Translations under genes and position numbers: made by a program
Source of the DNA: Actinomycetes bacterium
Lineage (GTDB): Bacteria > Actinomycetota > Actinomycetes > Actinomycetales > Microbacteriaceae
Assembly (NCBI GenBank): GCA_029777095.1
Contig: JAKOTS010000095.1
Location: forward strand, 35,715-99,714
Length of the DNA stretch: 64,000 nt
Direction: 5' to 3'
Shown: positions 45,544-54,397 of the stretch, in pieces
How positions within the stretch are numbered: the first letter of the stretch is position 1
Layout: each line of letters begins with the position of its first letter
The notes under the pieces: generated by a model
The model's input: the letters and a program-made list of their open reading frames with translations, nothing else
Databases searched by the model: none
Told to the model about the DNA's origin: nothing

Positions 45544-45566
45544 TCGAGTTCCATTTCAACGTGTAG
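45543..45566 (+). repeat. ychF 3'-end repeat, copy 4 (VEFHFNV-stop)
   Basis: Immediately follows copy 3 with a 23-base period (sharing base 45543) and differs from it by one synonymous base, CAT for CAC, in the core. An apparently empty junction. Confidence 0.88.
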
Positions 45567-46071
45567 TCGAGTCGGCTGAAGGGGCTGGCGCGGTGAGCGC
45601 GGCGGCGTAGTTGCGCATTGAACGCTGATACCTGGGCAATGTCTCGATCTGCGCCTCGATGGCCACCCGTAGCGCCTCGTCCTTGCGGCCCGCGCTGTGA
45701 AGCGCCAGAGCCAATACGACACGAGGTGCGGAGCCCGTCGATTCATGAGTCGGGGCGGCGCTCAGGACGGCGATGGCTTCGTCGAGTCGCCCGAGATTGC
45801 GCAGGGTCGATCCGTACTGCACCGCGAGTTGAGCGTGCCGAGCCTTGTCGAGGCCGAGTTTCAGCGCCTGCTCATATTCTGTGCCTGCTTCGGATTCGAA
45901 GCCCATCGAGTCGTACATGCCTGCGAGCTCGAACGCAGCGCGGCCGTCGCCAGCTGGGCACGCGTCAGCCAAATCTCGCATGGCCGCGATGCCTTCGTCA
46001 CGGTTGAGGGAATCGAATTTCTCCCAGAGCTCTTCTACGGACACTTCCCACCGCTCTACGGACTGTTCCAT
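45556..46071 (-). CDS. Tetratricopeptide repeat protein
   Basis: A 171-residue helical repeat protein. VEELWEKFDSLNRDEGIAAMRDLA is followed by TPR-like pairs GRAAFELAGMYDSMGFESEAGTEYEQALKLGL, AVQYGSTLRNLGRLDEAIAVL and ALALHSAGRKDEALRVAIEAQ. TPR proteins bind partner proteins; the partner is unknown. Its last codons (STTR) and TGA lie inside repeat copy 4 read on the other strand, so the junction supplies the C-terminus. A minus-strand CAAACT seven bases before the ATG may be the -10 box. Cargo between copies 4 and 5. Confidence 0.82.
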   Translation of the reverse strand: MEQSVERWEVSVEELWEKFDSLNRDEGIAAMRDLADACPAGDGRAAFELAGMYDSMGFESEAGTEYEQALKLGLDKARHAQLAVQYGSTLRNLGRLDEAIAVLSAAPTHESTGSAPRVVLALALHSAGRKDEALRVAIEAQIETLPRYQRSMRNYAAALTAPAPSADSTTR

Positions 46072-46150
46072 GGAATCTAGTTTGTCAGTTGCTATCGTGG
46101 GAGTGAGCAGACGGGACTAGAACGCGCACCACTGACGCGGACGTATCCCG

Positions 46151-46174
46151 GTTGAGTTTAGGTTTAACGTCTAG
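46151..46174 (+). repeat. ychF 3'-end repeat, copy 5 (VEFRFNV-stop)
   Basis: Encodes VEFRFNV-stop with GTT, GAG, TTT, AGG, TTT, AAC, GTC, TAG. As the outermost copy it may be the ancestral ychF 3' end. A hairpin follows at 46184-46210. Confidence 0.88.
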
Positions 46175-46183
46175 AAGGCCCCC

Positions 46184-46210
46184 GGCCTCGCCATAGCTGA
46201 CGGCGAGGCC
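46184..46210. terminator. Hairpin downstream of repeat copy 5 and of the alpha/beta hydrolase gene
   Basis: GGCCTCGCC (46184-46192) and GGCGAGGCC (46202-46210) pair perfectly over a nine-base loop. Before the IS insertion it lay about 12 bases after the hydrolase stop; it could also be the old ychF terminator. There is no T-run, so efficiency is uncertain. Confidence 0.55.
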
Positions 46211-46253
46211 GCCTGGTCATGTGGGTCTGATGCACGTTTAGGTGACAGTTTGG

Positions 46254-47131
46254 TCAGGCAGCGAGTGCGACCTGTTCGTTCATGATGGTCTCGTATTCGA
46301 TCGGCGTCAATCGCCCCAACCGGGATTGTCTGCGGCGTCGGTGGTAGGTGCGCTCGATCCACGTCACGATTGCTGACCGGAGCTCGTCACGCGCGGCCCA
46401 GGCCTTGCGATTCAGGACGTTCTTCTGCAACAGGCTGAAGAACGACTCCATCGCCGCGTTATCGCCCGCAGCACCCACGCGACCCATCGAACCGGCCACG
46501 CCATGACCGGTGAGCGCACGCTGCAGTTTCCGGCTTCGAAACTGCGATCCACGATCCGTATGCAGCACACACCCACGCACGTTACCGCGGCGAAGCACGG
46601 CGTTGTTTAATGCCGTCACTGCAAGCGCGGACGTCATCTGCGAGTCGATGGAGTAGCCAACGATCCGGTTCGACCACACGTCCTTCACCGCGCAGAGGTA
46701 GAGCTTGCCTTCACTCGTCCAATGCTCGGTGATGTCCGAAAGCCTTACTCGTTCGGGGCAGCGGCCATGAACTCGCGCTGCACGAGGTCGTCATGCACGG
46801 GCGGGCCGGGCTTTCTGCCTTTCCCGCGGGCTTTCTTCTTCCCAAACGCTGACCACCAGCCCTCATCGCGGCAGAGCCGCCACGCAGTCCGGTCACACAT
46901 CGGTTCCCCGAGGCTCTTCGCTTCGTCGGCGAGGAATCGGTACCCGAATTCGGGGTCTTCAAGGTGGGCGTCGTGGAGCGCGTTCGCGCGATACGCCTGC
47001 GTGAGTTCTCGCCCGGTGACTGGACTACGCAGCCACCGATAGTAGGGCTGTCGTGAAAGCTTCAATACCCGGCACGACACCACGACGGGGATCCCGTCAC
47101 TGGTGAGCTCTGTTACGAGCGGGTAGAGCCT
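46254..47131 (-). pseudogene. IS3 OrfB transposase (DDE integrase), frameshifted
   Basis: The OrfB frame starts in the -1 frame within the end of OrfA (KRLYPLVTELTSDGIPVVVSC), continues as RVLKLSRQPYYRWL, EFGYRFLADEAKSLG, and reaches AAAPNE followed by TAA at about 46746. The text resumes in another frame as RLSDITEHWTSEGKLYLCAVKDVWSNRIVGYS, then HTDRGSQFRS and the C-terminal IERTYHRRRRQSRLGRLTPIEYE. All parts of the rve domain are present, so one base was lost or gained near 46740-46750. Confidence 0.82.
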
Positions 47132-47421
47132 TTTCCCGGCAGGTGTGCCTGTGAGAGATACGCGGCCGCACGACGAAGCACTTCCACTTCTTGCTCGAGG
47201 AGCTTGTTGCGTTTGCGAAGTTCACGGAGTTCAGCGTTCTCGGACCGGGTGACACCGGGTTTTTGGCCCTGTTCAACGCGTTCCTCTCGCAGCCATTTAT
47301 CGAGGGTGCCGACGTGGATTCCGAAGTCCTTCGCGATCTGCGCGAGTGTGACCTCCGGGCCGCGATCCAACGCGATCTTTACGACGTCGTCGCGGAACTC
47401 TCTGGGGTAACGAGGGGGCAT
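47113..47421 (-). CDS. IS3-family OrfA, transposase HTH subunit
   Basis: A 102-residue protein with MPPRYPREFRDDVVKIALDR, the helix-turn-helix TLAQIAKDFGIHVGTLDKWLREE and a leucine-zipper-like NAELRELRKRNKLLEQEVEVLRRA, the usual OrfA layout. It binds the IS ends. Near its 3' end GGAAAAGG (about 47131-47138 on the minus strand) is a plausible -1 slippage site for making the OrfAB fusion transposase. Confidence 0.9.
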   Translation of the reverse strand: MPPRYPREFRDDVVKIALDRGPEVTLAQIAKDFGIHVGTLDKWLREERVEQGQKPGVTRSENAELRELRKRNKLLEQEVEVLRRAAAYLSQAHLPGKGSTRS

Positions 47422-47448
47422 AGGTGCATCCTTCCAGGCCAGCAGAGA

Positions 47449-48216
47449 CTAGCCATGTTGAATGTCACCTAAACGTGCATCAGACCCTGTTGGGTTGCGA
47501 TACTGCGTCTGCTCCAGGTGACGCGGGTGACCGTGGTCGGTCGTGTCAGGCTGCGCGCGGGCGACGTCGGCGATCTCTTCTTCGGGTCGCGGCGCGACGT
47601 TCTCGTCGACTTCGATTTTGGGAACGCTCGCCTCACCGGCCGCAGGGATATGCGGCTCAATGTTGTGGTCCGGCTGGATCGCCACGATCAGCCGATCGAG
47701 GAGTTCGAAGGTGTCGTACGGCTGGTTGTAGTCGCCGAAGTGACCCTCGTCGCGCACGATCTGGGTGCCTCCGAGGTTCTCGAACATCAGTCGGCCTTGG
47801 GTGGCATCGCAGCCGTACGGGTCGGTGATTGAGTTGATGAAGTACATGTCGCCGCCGTTTGCGCGGATCCGATCCCAGTCATAGGCCTCCTGCAGGACTG
47901 GCTCCTCGGAGTCGTTGGGCCTGGTCGCGTAGCCGGCGACCAGGATCGTCTGGGCGACGGGAGCCCGCAGGTGCGCCAGCACCGCGAGGAGAAGTGCTGC
48001 GCCGCCGGAGTGGCCCACCAGCACGGTGTCTGCGTCAAACACGTGTCCGTCGAGCACCTTCGGCAGGAACGTGGCGATCGGCTCGACGTTCATGCCCGGG
48101 TAGTGTGGACGTTCCACCCGATAGCCGCGTGCGGTCAGCTGTCGTTCCAGCCACGGATACCAGACCGCGTCTGGGCTGCCGCCCGTGCCGTGGAAGATGA
48201 TCGCGTTCTTGCTCAT
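47449..48216 (-). CDS. RBBP9/YdeN-type alpha/beta hydrolase with an IS-derived C-terminal tail
   Basis: A 255-residue serine-hydrolase-like protein. FHGTGGSPDAVWYPWLERQL opens the fold, TVLVGHSGGAALLLAVLAHL carries the nucleophile Ser, the late DEGHFGDYNQPYD the His. RBBP9-type enzymes are small esterases of unclear substrate. The last 12 residues (GSDARLGDIQHG) are read from the IS3 end; without the IS the frame would stop as RNPT-TGA, so the natural protein was about 243 residues. Minus-strand TAACAT six bases before the ATG suggests a leaderless mRNA. Confidence 0.87.
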   Translation of the reverse strand: MSKNAIIFHGTGGSPDAVWYPWLERQLTARGYRVERPHYPGMNVEPIATFLPKVLDGHVFDADTVLVGHSGGAALLLAVLAHLRAPVAQTILVAGYATRPNDSEEPVLQEAYDWDRIRANGGDMYFINSITDPYGCDATQGRLMFENLGGTQIVRDEGHFGDYNQPYDTFELLDRLIVAIQPDHNIEPHIPAAGEASVPKIEVDENVAPRPEEEIADVARAQPDTTDHGHPRHLEQTQYRNPTGSDARLGDIQHG

Positions 48217-48222
48217 TGAACG

Positions 48223-48228
48223 ATGTTA
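48223..48228 (-). promoter_or_regulatory. -10 box for the RBBP9-like hydrolase
   Basis: Minus-strand TAACAT ends six bases before the ATG at 48216. Confidence 0.5.
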
Positions 48229-48253
48229 ACCGCCGACGGTCCTCTCGGTGCGG

Positions 48254-48916
48254 TCACTTCATCTTCAGCGTGAGCAGGTGGTCTCGGGCCAGTGCTGATG
48301 CTGTCTGCCCGTCGCCGTCGGCGATCGCGTCGAGAATGCTCGTGTGCGCATTCTGGTCAGCATCGCTTCCGAATTCTCCGTTGATGCGTAGGAGCTCGAT
48401 CATCGCTTTGCGGCTGCGCGGAGTGAAGCTGTCAAACAGGTCGATGATGATCGGATTGTGTGACGCCACCACGACCGATCGATGAAACGCGAGGTCTGCG
48501 TCGACGTGCGCCTCAATGTCCGTTCGCTGCGAATCACGCCAATTCGCGGCTTTTCTGATCGCACGTAGCTCAGCGGGGGAGCGTCGCTCAGCTGCGAGAG
48601 CGGCTGCTTCGACTTCGACCGCGATGCGGGCTTCAATCACCGAGTTGATGTCCGCCTTTTGTAGTGAGGCACTCCAGTCCTCGACGATGTCGAGCGCGGT
48701 GACGAAGACGCCGGCTCCCTGTCGAGTTGCCAGCACGCCCTGGCCGGCAAGGCGACGAATCGCTTCGCGCACGGTCGATCTACCGACGCCGAGCTGGGGG
48801 CCGAGCGTGTTCTCCCCGGGGAGTTTCGATCCAAGCGTCCACTCCCCAGCGCGGATGCGCTCGAGGAGCAGGTCTGCTGCTTGCTCCGCGAGCGGGGTGC
48901 GCGTCACCTGTGCCAT
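48254..48916 (-). CDS. FadR-subfamily GntR transcriptional regulator
   Basis: A 220-residue regulator from the ATG at 48916 (GGAG about 8 bases upstream). The winged helix has LAEQAADLLLERIRAGEWTLGSKLPGE and LGVGRSTVREAIRRLAGQGVL; the helical FCD effector domain has IEARIAVEVEAAALAAER, HVDADLAFHRSVVVASHNPI and NAHTSILDAIADGD, with the Asp/His residues that bind a metal and a small acid. It is divergent from the ABC ATPase gene and probably controls it or itself. Possible operator arms GAGAAGT (48941-48947) and ACTTCTC (48976-48982) lie in between. Confidence 0.88.
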   Translation of the reverse strand: MAQVTRTPLAEQAADLLLERIRAGEWTLGSKLPGENTLGPQLGVGRSTVREAIRRLAGQGVLATRQGAGVFVTALDIVEDWSASLQKADINSVIEARIAVEVEAAALAAERRSPAELRAIRKAANWRDSQRTDIEAHVDADLAFHRSVVVASHNPIIIDLFDSFTPRSRKAMIELLRINGEFGSDADQNAHTSILDAIADGDGQTASALARDHLLTLKMK

Positions 48917-49046
48917 GCGTCTCCACTTCGCTACTTGTCTGAGAAGTTGTGTAGAGTTTAGCCCATGCCTCAACTACTTCTCCTTCGCCGCCGCGCTAGG
49001 AACTGATCCGACCGGTGAACCTGCGCAAGCAAATTGGAGAGTGCCA

Positions 49047-49841
49047 ATGACTGACCGAGAAATCCTTCGCCTTGACGGCGTCGACTTCGTGCGGGAATCC
49101 CGTCAGATTCTCACCGCCATCAACCTGACTGTTCTTGCGGGTGAGCGTTGGGCGCTCATCGGCCCGAACGGAGCAGGCAAGAGCACCATCTTGAGCATGT
49201 GCGGCGCAGTCCAACACCCCACCCGTGGCAGCGTGCACGTCCTTGGCGGCAAGCTCGGACGCGTCGATATTCGGGAACTTCGCGAATCGATCGGGCACGT
49301 CAATCCGCGGCACCCGCTCGGCTCGCCGCTCACCGTCCGTCAGGTCATCCTCACTGGCGCAACGGGCACGACTGAACTCATGCCGCGGTGGGTGCCTGAC
49401 GCTGCGGCCCACACCCGCGTCGACGAGCTGGTCGAGATGCTGGGTCTTGCCGGGCTCGAGCAAGCGACGTGGCCGACGATGTCGCAGGGCGAGCGAGGAC
49501 GCACGCTGATCGCACGCGCTCTCTTGCCAGACCCTCCGCTCCTGCTCCTGGATGAGCCCTCCACGGGTCTTGATGTTGCGGCGCGCGAGCAGTTCCTGAG
49601 CACCGTGGACCAGCTCCATCGGTCCCGCCCTGACCTTGCCACCATTCTGGTGACGCACCACCTGGAGGAACTGCCCACGACGACGACCCATGCGATGTTG
49701 GTCAAGGACGGGCAGGTCCATGCAGCTGGCCCGGCCCAGGCGGTCTTGACGACTGAACTGGTCAGCGAGTGCTTCGACCATCCGATCGAGATCGAGCGCC
49801 GCGCTGGCCGTTGGCAGGCGCGGGCGCTTGCGAGCGACTGA
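49047..49841 (+). CDS. Stand-alone ABC transporter ATP-binding protein
   Basis: A 264-residue single ATPase domain from the ATG at 49047 (TTGGAGAG before it). Walker A GPNGAGKST, a divergent signature MSQGERGR, Walker B LLLLDEPSTGLD and the switch His in LVTHHLEEL are complete. It resembles the ModF/YlmA-like soluble or metal/iron-type ATPases. No permease or binding protein gene is adjacent, so its partner is elsewhere or it has a non-transport role. Expression is probably linked to the divergent FadR-type regulator. Confidence 0.87.
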   Translation: MTDREILRLDGVDFVRESRQILTAINLTVLAGERWALIGPNGAGKSTILSMCGAVQHPTRGSVHVLGGKLGRVDIRELRESIGHVNPRHPLGSPLTVRQVILTGATGTTELMPRWVPDAAAHTRVDELVEMLGLAGLEQATWPTMSQGERGRTLIARALLPDPPLLLLDEPSTGLDVAAREQFLSTVDQLHRSRPDLATILVTHHLEELPTTTTHAMLVKDGQVHAAGPAQAVLTTELVSECFDHPIEIERRAGRWQARALASD

Positions 49842-49893
49842 ATCGAGGAGCGCTGCGTGTGCTCGGTGATGATCCCAGTCGCAGCGCTTGGCG

Positions 49894-51411
<1,518 letters not shown>

Positions 51412-51509
51412 GAGGCAGGCCTCCAGGTCTGTGGGCATGGTGCGACGCCAGCGAAGAATCGGAGCGCGCTTCTGCGTGCCCTCGCTGGCCGGCGGTGGAG
51501 CGGTCGGGG

Positions 51510-52499
51510 CTACCGGAACTTCCGGCTGATCGCGCTGCCGGTCTGGAACAGGGTGATCCATACGACGAAGTTTTGGATCGGGCGGAGTGGCCAGGCAAGG
51601 AGTCCCCGCCACCCCTGGCGTCGTGACCATGATCGACTTAGCCGGACTTGGGTGCCACCGATTGTCTCGATAAGCGTGAACTCAGTGAGCACCGAGCTGC
51701 CTCGCGTGACGTCGGGGTACCCGAAGCTCCACGCAATCTCGTCGCGGTGTCCCGCTGCGATGCGTTCAATGCTGCGTCGGCGAAACTGGGGCTTTATCTT
51801 CACAGGCTTCCCGTTTGGGTAGCGAGTGGGCGGTGTGCCTTCCCAAGCTGTGCCGAGTGCCGCGTTTTGGGCGGCGCGTTCGATGGCGCCGATGCTGGGC
51901 TCCCACTCGGGGATGCGCATGGGATCTGCGAGGAATGCCGAGACCGCGTCCAGTGGTGCGGAAACGAACGTCTCCGTCGATCCCGCGATCCGCCCCTTCA
52001 CCTTTGCCGCGGCAGGCGTAGTCATTTCGGTGGGCGAGTCGTACTGATCGAGACGTTCGATGAGCACGTCGGGTGTGGTGTCGAGGCGGCGGAGGAGGTC
52101 TGTGATCAGACCGCTGGGTTCTGCGATGAGTTCCCGGAGGACTGCGGCAGCGTCGCCCCCCTTGCCTTTGCCGCCAGACTTCGCGATGAGGTCCAGGGCG
52201 CGAGGAGTCCACGTATATCCATCCGTCTCGTGGAACACGATGCGCCCGGCTTCGGGAAGCGACACGTCGATGCCAAGCGTGGCCAGCTGTGCGTCATGCT
52301 GTTCCTCGACAGCGCGACGGGCGCGCTCGAGGTCGAGACCCAAGCTGCGCAGTGCGTTGCCAGCCGATTGATCGCTGATCACCAGGGCGAGGAGCAAGTG
52401 CTCGATGTCTGCTTCGCGAAGCCCGAATCGGGACGCCTCCTCCATTGCCGCCAGGGAGAGCGATTGACTGGTTTGCGCGGCTCGAACAAGCTTGTTCAT
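51510..52499 (-). CDS. Clp N-domain fused to an SRPBCC (START-like) domain
   Basis: A 329-residue fusion. Residues 1-140 follow the Clp_N repeat ([40 protein letters not shown] and [15 protein letters not shown], with a second half [19 protein letters not shown]). From about 165 on the domain is SRPBCC-like ([37 protein letters not shown], the late [21 protein letters not shown]). There is no AAA module. It overlaps the upstream HTH gene by ATGA. Function unknown; the Clp_N part may bind unfolded proteins or partners, the SRPBCC part a hydrophobic ligand. Confidence 0.8.
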   Translation of the reverse strand: MNKLVRAAQTSQSLSLAAMEEASRFGLREADIEHLLLALVISDQSAGNALRSLGLDLERARRAVEEQHDAQLATLGIDVSLPEAGRIVFHETDGYTWTPRALDLIAKSGGKGKGGDAAAVLRELIAEPSGLITDLLRRLDTTPDVLIERLDQYDSPTEMTTPAAAKVKGRIAGSTETFVSAPLDAVSAFLADPMRIPEWEPSIGAIERAAQNAALGTAWEGTPPTRYPNGKPVKIKPQFRRRSIERIAAGHRDEIAWSFGYPDVTRGSSVLTEFTLIETIGGTQVRLSRSWSRRQGWRGLLAWPLRPIQNFVVWITLFQTGSAISRKFR

Positions 52500-52741
52500 G
52501 CGTGCCTCCGAGGTGTCGGGATCGTGGGGTCAACTCGTTTGGAATGCTTCTTATGGGCTGCCTGGCGGGTTACCCCGAGCGCGTCGGCGATGTCCTGCCA
52601 ATTCATGCCTGCACGAAGTGCAGCCTCGACCTGCCGAAGTTCTAGCGTGTCGGCGAGCACGCGCAATGACGTCACTGCTCGCAATCCAGCTCGCGGATCG
52701 CTCGTGTTGGTTGCTATCGCTGCGATCTGCGAAGTATCCAT
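52496..52741 (-). CDS. Small HTH DNA-binding protein, probable autorepressor
   Basis: An 81-residue protein. DTLELRQVEAALRAGMNWQDIADALGVTRQAAHKKH is a clear helix-turn-helix of the kind that precedes Clp_N proteins in actinobacteria. Start ATG 52741 is fixed by a -10 box six bases upstream. The promoter has two copies of the palindrome CAAC-N4-GTTG, one over the -10 and one over the -35, so it probably represses its own operon. Confidence 0.85.
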   Translation of the reverse strand: MDTSQIAAIATNTSDPRAGLRAVTSLRVLADTLELRQVEAALRAGMNWQDIADALGVTRQAAHKKHSKRVDPTIPTPRRHA

Positions 52742-52746
52742 ACCGT

Positions 52747-52786
52747 CAACCTACGTTGCTAAATCCGGGCCTGTCAACCTGGGTTG
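52747..52786 (-). promoter_or_regulatory. Promoter and two operators of the HTH/Clp_N operon
   Basis: On the minus strand a consensus -35 TTGACA (52772-52777) and a -10 TAGGTT (52748-52753) are separated by 18 bases, six bases before the ATG. The palindromes CAACCTGGGTTG (52775-52786) and CAACCTACGTTG (52747-52758) overlap them, 28 bases apart centre to centre. Confidence 0.8.
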
Positions 52787-52898
52787 CGTGTTCAGAATGT
52801 GCTGGGGAGCTCGTGTGCCAGCCGCGGCGCCGCGACGCGGACGCTGCGAACGCGCCAATTGCGGGCGCTTGGACGGCCGATCCAGCAAAATGGCTGTC

Positions 52899-53465
52899 AT
52901 GTCCATCATCCTGATCACCGGCATCCAGGCTGCCGGAAAATCGACGGTTGCCCATGCGCTGGCCGAGACGATTCCGAACAGTGTGCACGTGCGGGGCGAC
53001 CTGTTCCGCCGGATGATCGTGAACGGGCGCGCCGATATGGGCGCCGCGGTCCCCGAGCCACGGGCGCTTGAGCAGCTCCGGCTGCGCTACGAGATGGCTG
53101 CCGAGGTGGCCGACCGCTACGCGCAGGCCGGCTTCACCGTGGTGCTGCAAGACGTGATCTTGGGCCGCGCGCTTCGCGATGTCGTTGACCACATCACGAC
53201 GCGGCCGTTGTCGGTTGTGGTGTTGGTGCCGGCGCCCGCGGTCGTCGCCGCGCGCGATGCAGAGCGGCAGCAGCTCCGCGGCAAGGTTGCGTACAAGCCA
53301 GGTGATGAGGGCATCGAGGTGCTCGACGAGTATCTGCGTTCGGCGACACTCCGGCTTGGTTATTGGCTGGATACCTCCGGCCTGAGTGTTGCCGAGACGG
53401 TGGCCGATATTCGGGCCCATCTCGAGACGACCGCGCGCGTTGGAATCGATCAGGAGGACGCATGA
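52899..53465 (+). CDS. Small P-loop kinase or phosphotransferase (chloramphenicol phosphotransferase-like)
   Basis: About 188 residues. Walker A GIQAAGKST is at the N-terminus; GDLFRRMIVNGR and VVLQDVILGRALRDVV follow, and VVLVPAPAVVAARDAERQ is the lid region, as in AAA_33/CPT-like kinases. CAAAAT seven bases before the ATG at 52899 favours that start over 52890. Its substrate is unknown; it may phosphorylate a small molecule. The stop overlaps the monooxygenase start by ATGA. Divergent from the HTH operon. Confidence 0.8.
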   Translation: MSIILITGIQAAGKSTVAHALAETIPNSVHVRGDLFRRMIVNGRADMGAAVPEPRALEQLRLRYEMAAEVADRYAQAGFTVVLQDVILGRALRDVVDHITTRPLSVVVLVPAPAVVAARDAERQQLRGKVAYKPGDEGIEVLDEYLRSATLRLGYWLDTSGLSVAETVADIRAHLETTARVGIDQEDA

Positions 53466-53773
53466 CTCGCATTGCACTGAACGGACGTCTCGTGTGCGCG
53501 AACGCGGAACAGGCGGCGACGGTTGCGCGGCACCTGCCGCGGCACATCGAGTTGTCGCGTGCAGAGCCAGGTTGCGTGTCGTTCGATGTGCGCGGCACCG
53601 CAGATCCGCTCGTCTGGAGCGTTTCGGAGCTCTTCACGAACCGGGTCACGTTCGATGCCCACCAGGCGCGCGTGCGGGCGAGCGAATGGGGGCTGGCAAC
53701 TGCCGACATCGAGCGCGACTATGTCGTCATCGCAGTCGAGGGAAGTTGGCCCGGCGCCGTCGAGGAAGGTTAG
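53462..53773 (+). CDS. Antibiotic biosynthesis monooxygenase-family (ABM) protein
   Basis: A 103-residue dimeric alpha-beta barrel protein. The central [16 protein letters not shown] and the later [18 protein letters not shown] fit the ABM/quinol monooxygenase pattern of a strand with EPGC, then a helix around Phe-His. Such proteins oxidise quinols or bind haem-like ligands. It is coupled to the kinase by ATGA, so a two-gene unit of unknown purpose. Confidence 0.78.
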   Translation: MTRIALNGRLVCANAEQAATVARHLPRHIELSRAEPGCVSFDVRGTADPLVWSVSELFTNRVTFDAHQARVRASEWGLATADIERDYVVIAVEGSWPGAVEEG

Positions 53774-54354
53774 CCCTGCGGCGCGGTCGCGATCTGCTTC
53801 GCCGGCACGCCGACAACCACCGCGTCGGCAGGGACGTCTTTGGTGACGACCGCGCCCGCACCCACGACGGCGCCATCGCCGATCGTGACGCCCGGGAGCA
53901 CCGTCACGTTGGCGCCAAACCAGACGCCCTTGCCGATGACCACTCGTGCTGGCTGCATGTCGGCGCGCCGGCTCGGCACCATGTCGTGGTTCAGCGTTGT
54001 GATCACTGCATTGTGGCCGATGAGTGAGCCGGCGCCGATTTCGATGCCGCCCTGGTCTTGAAAGCGGCATCCACTGTTCACAAACACATCCTCGCCAAAC
54101 TGGATGTTCTTGCCGAAGTCGGCGCTGAATGGCGGAAAGAGCTGGAAAGACTCGGGTACTTCGCGCCCCGTGAGCTCGCTCATCAGGGCTCGCACCTGTT
54201 CGGGCGAGTTGTAGCGGCCGTTGAGCTCGGCGGTGATGCGCAACGATTCCTGGCTCGCGGCGTGCATTGCGGCGTGCAACGGTGATCCGCCAGGGATCGT
54301 CTCGCCTGCGTTCAGAGCGGCGAGGAGTGTGTCGAGTCCTTCGATGTCAGCCAT
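53770..54354 (-). CDS. Sugar O-acetyltransferase (maltose acetyltransferase type, left-handed beta-helix)
   Basis: A 194-residue trimeric acetyltransferase. MAD-like [21 protein letters not shown] is the N-terminal cap, and hexapeptide repeats include [19 protein letters not shown] and [14 protein letters not shown]. The catalytic His is in [14 protein letters not shown]. It transfers acetyl from acetyl-CoA to a sugar or galactoside. The ATG has minus-strand TAGCGT six bases upstream. Convergent with the monooxygenase gene, overlapping by four bases at the stop codons. Confidence 0.92.
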   Translation of the reverse strand: MADIEGLDTLLAALNAGETIPGGSPLHAAMHAASQESLRITAELNGRYNSPEQVRALMSELTGREVPESFQLFPPFSADFGKNIQFGEDVFVNSGCRFQDQGGIEIGAGSLIGHNAVITTLNHDMVPSRRADMQPARVVIGKGVWFGANVTVLPGVTIGDGAVVGAGAVVTKDVPADAVVVGVPAKQIATAPQG

Positions 54355-54360
54355 GGTTCA

Positions 54361-54366
54361 ACGCTA
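54361..54366 (-). promoter_or_regulatory. -10 box for the sugar O-acetyltransferase
   Basis: Minus-strand TAGCGT ends six bases before the ATG at 54354. Confidence 0.5.
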
Positions 54367-54397
54367 ACCGAGCCTGATCGAGGAGGGGCCGCGCGGG

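Larger units (their letters stand above)
46223..47487 (-). mobile_element. IS3-family insertion sequence (1265 bp)
   Basis: Perfect 25-base terminal inverted repeats at 46223-46247 (starting GGGTCTGATGCACG) and 47463-47487, flanked by the direct 3-base duplication TGT (46220-46222 and 47488-47490). It contains an OrfA with an N-terminal HTH and an OrfB integrase-type ORF on the minus strand. The size, 3-base duplication and two overlapping frames are standard for IS3. OrfB is broken by a frameshift, so this copy is probably not self-mobile. The pre-insertion sequence can be reconstructed: it restores the hydrolase stop codon. Confidence 0.93.

Noticed and set aside
43071..46174. Integron-like attC sites (some copies contain RYYYAAC-type heptamers such as GTTTAAC)
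   Set aside because: The copies lack the paired arms of attC and no integron integrase is present; codon-level identity with the ychF end explains them better.
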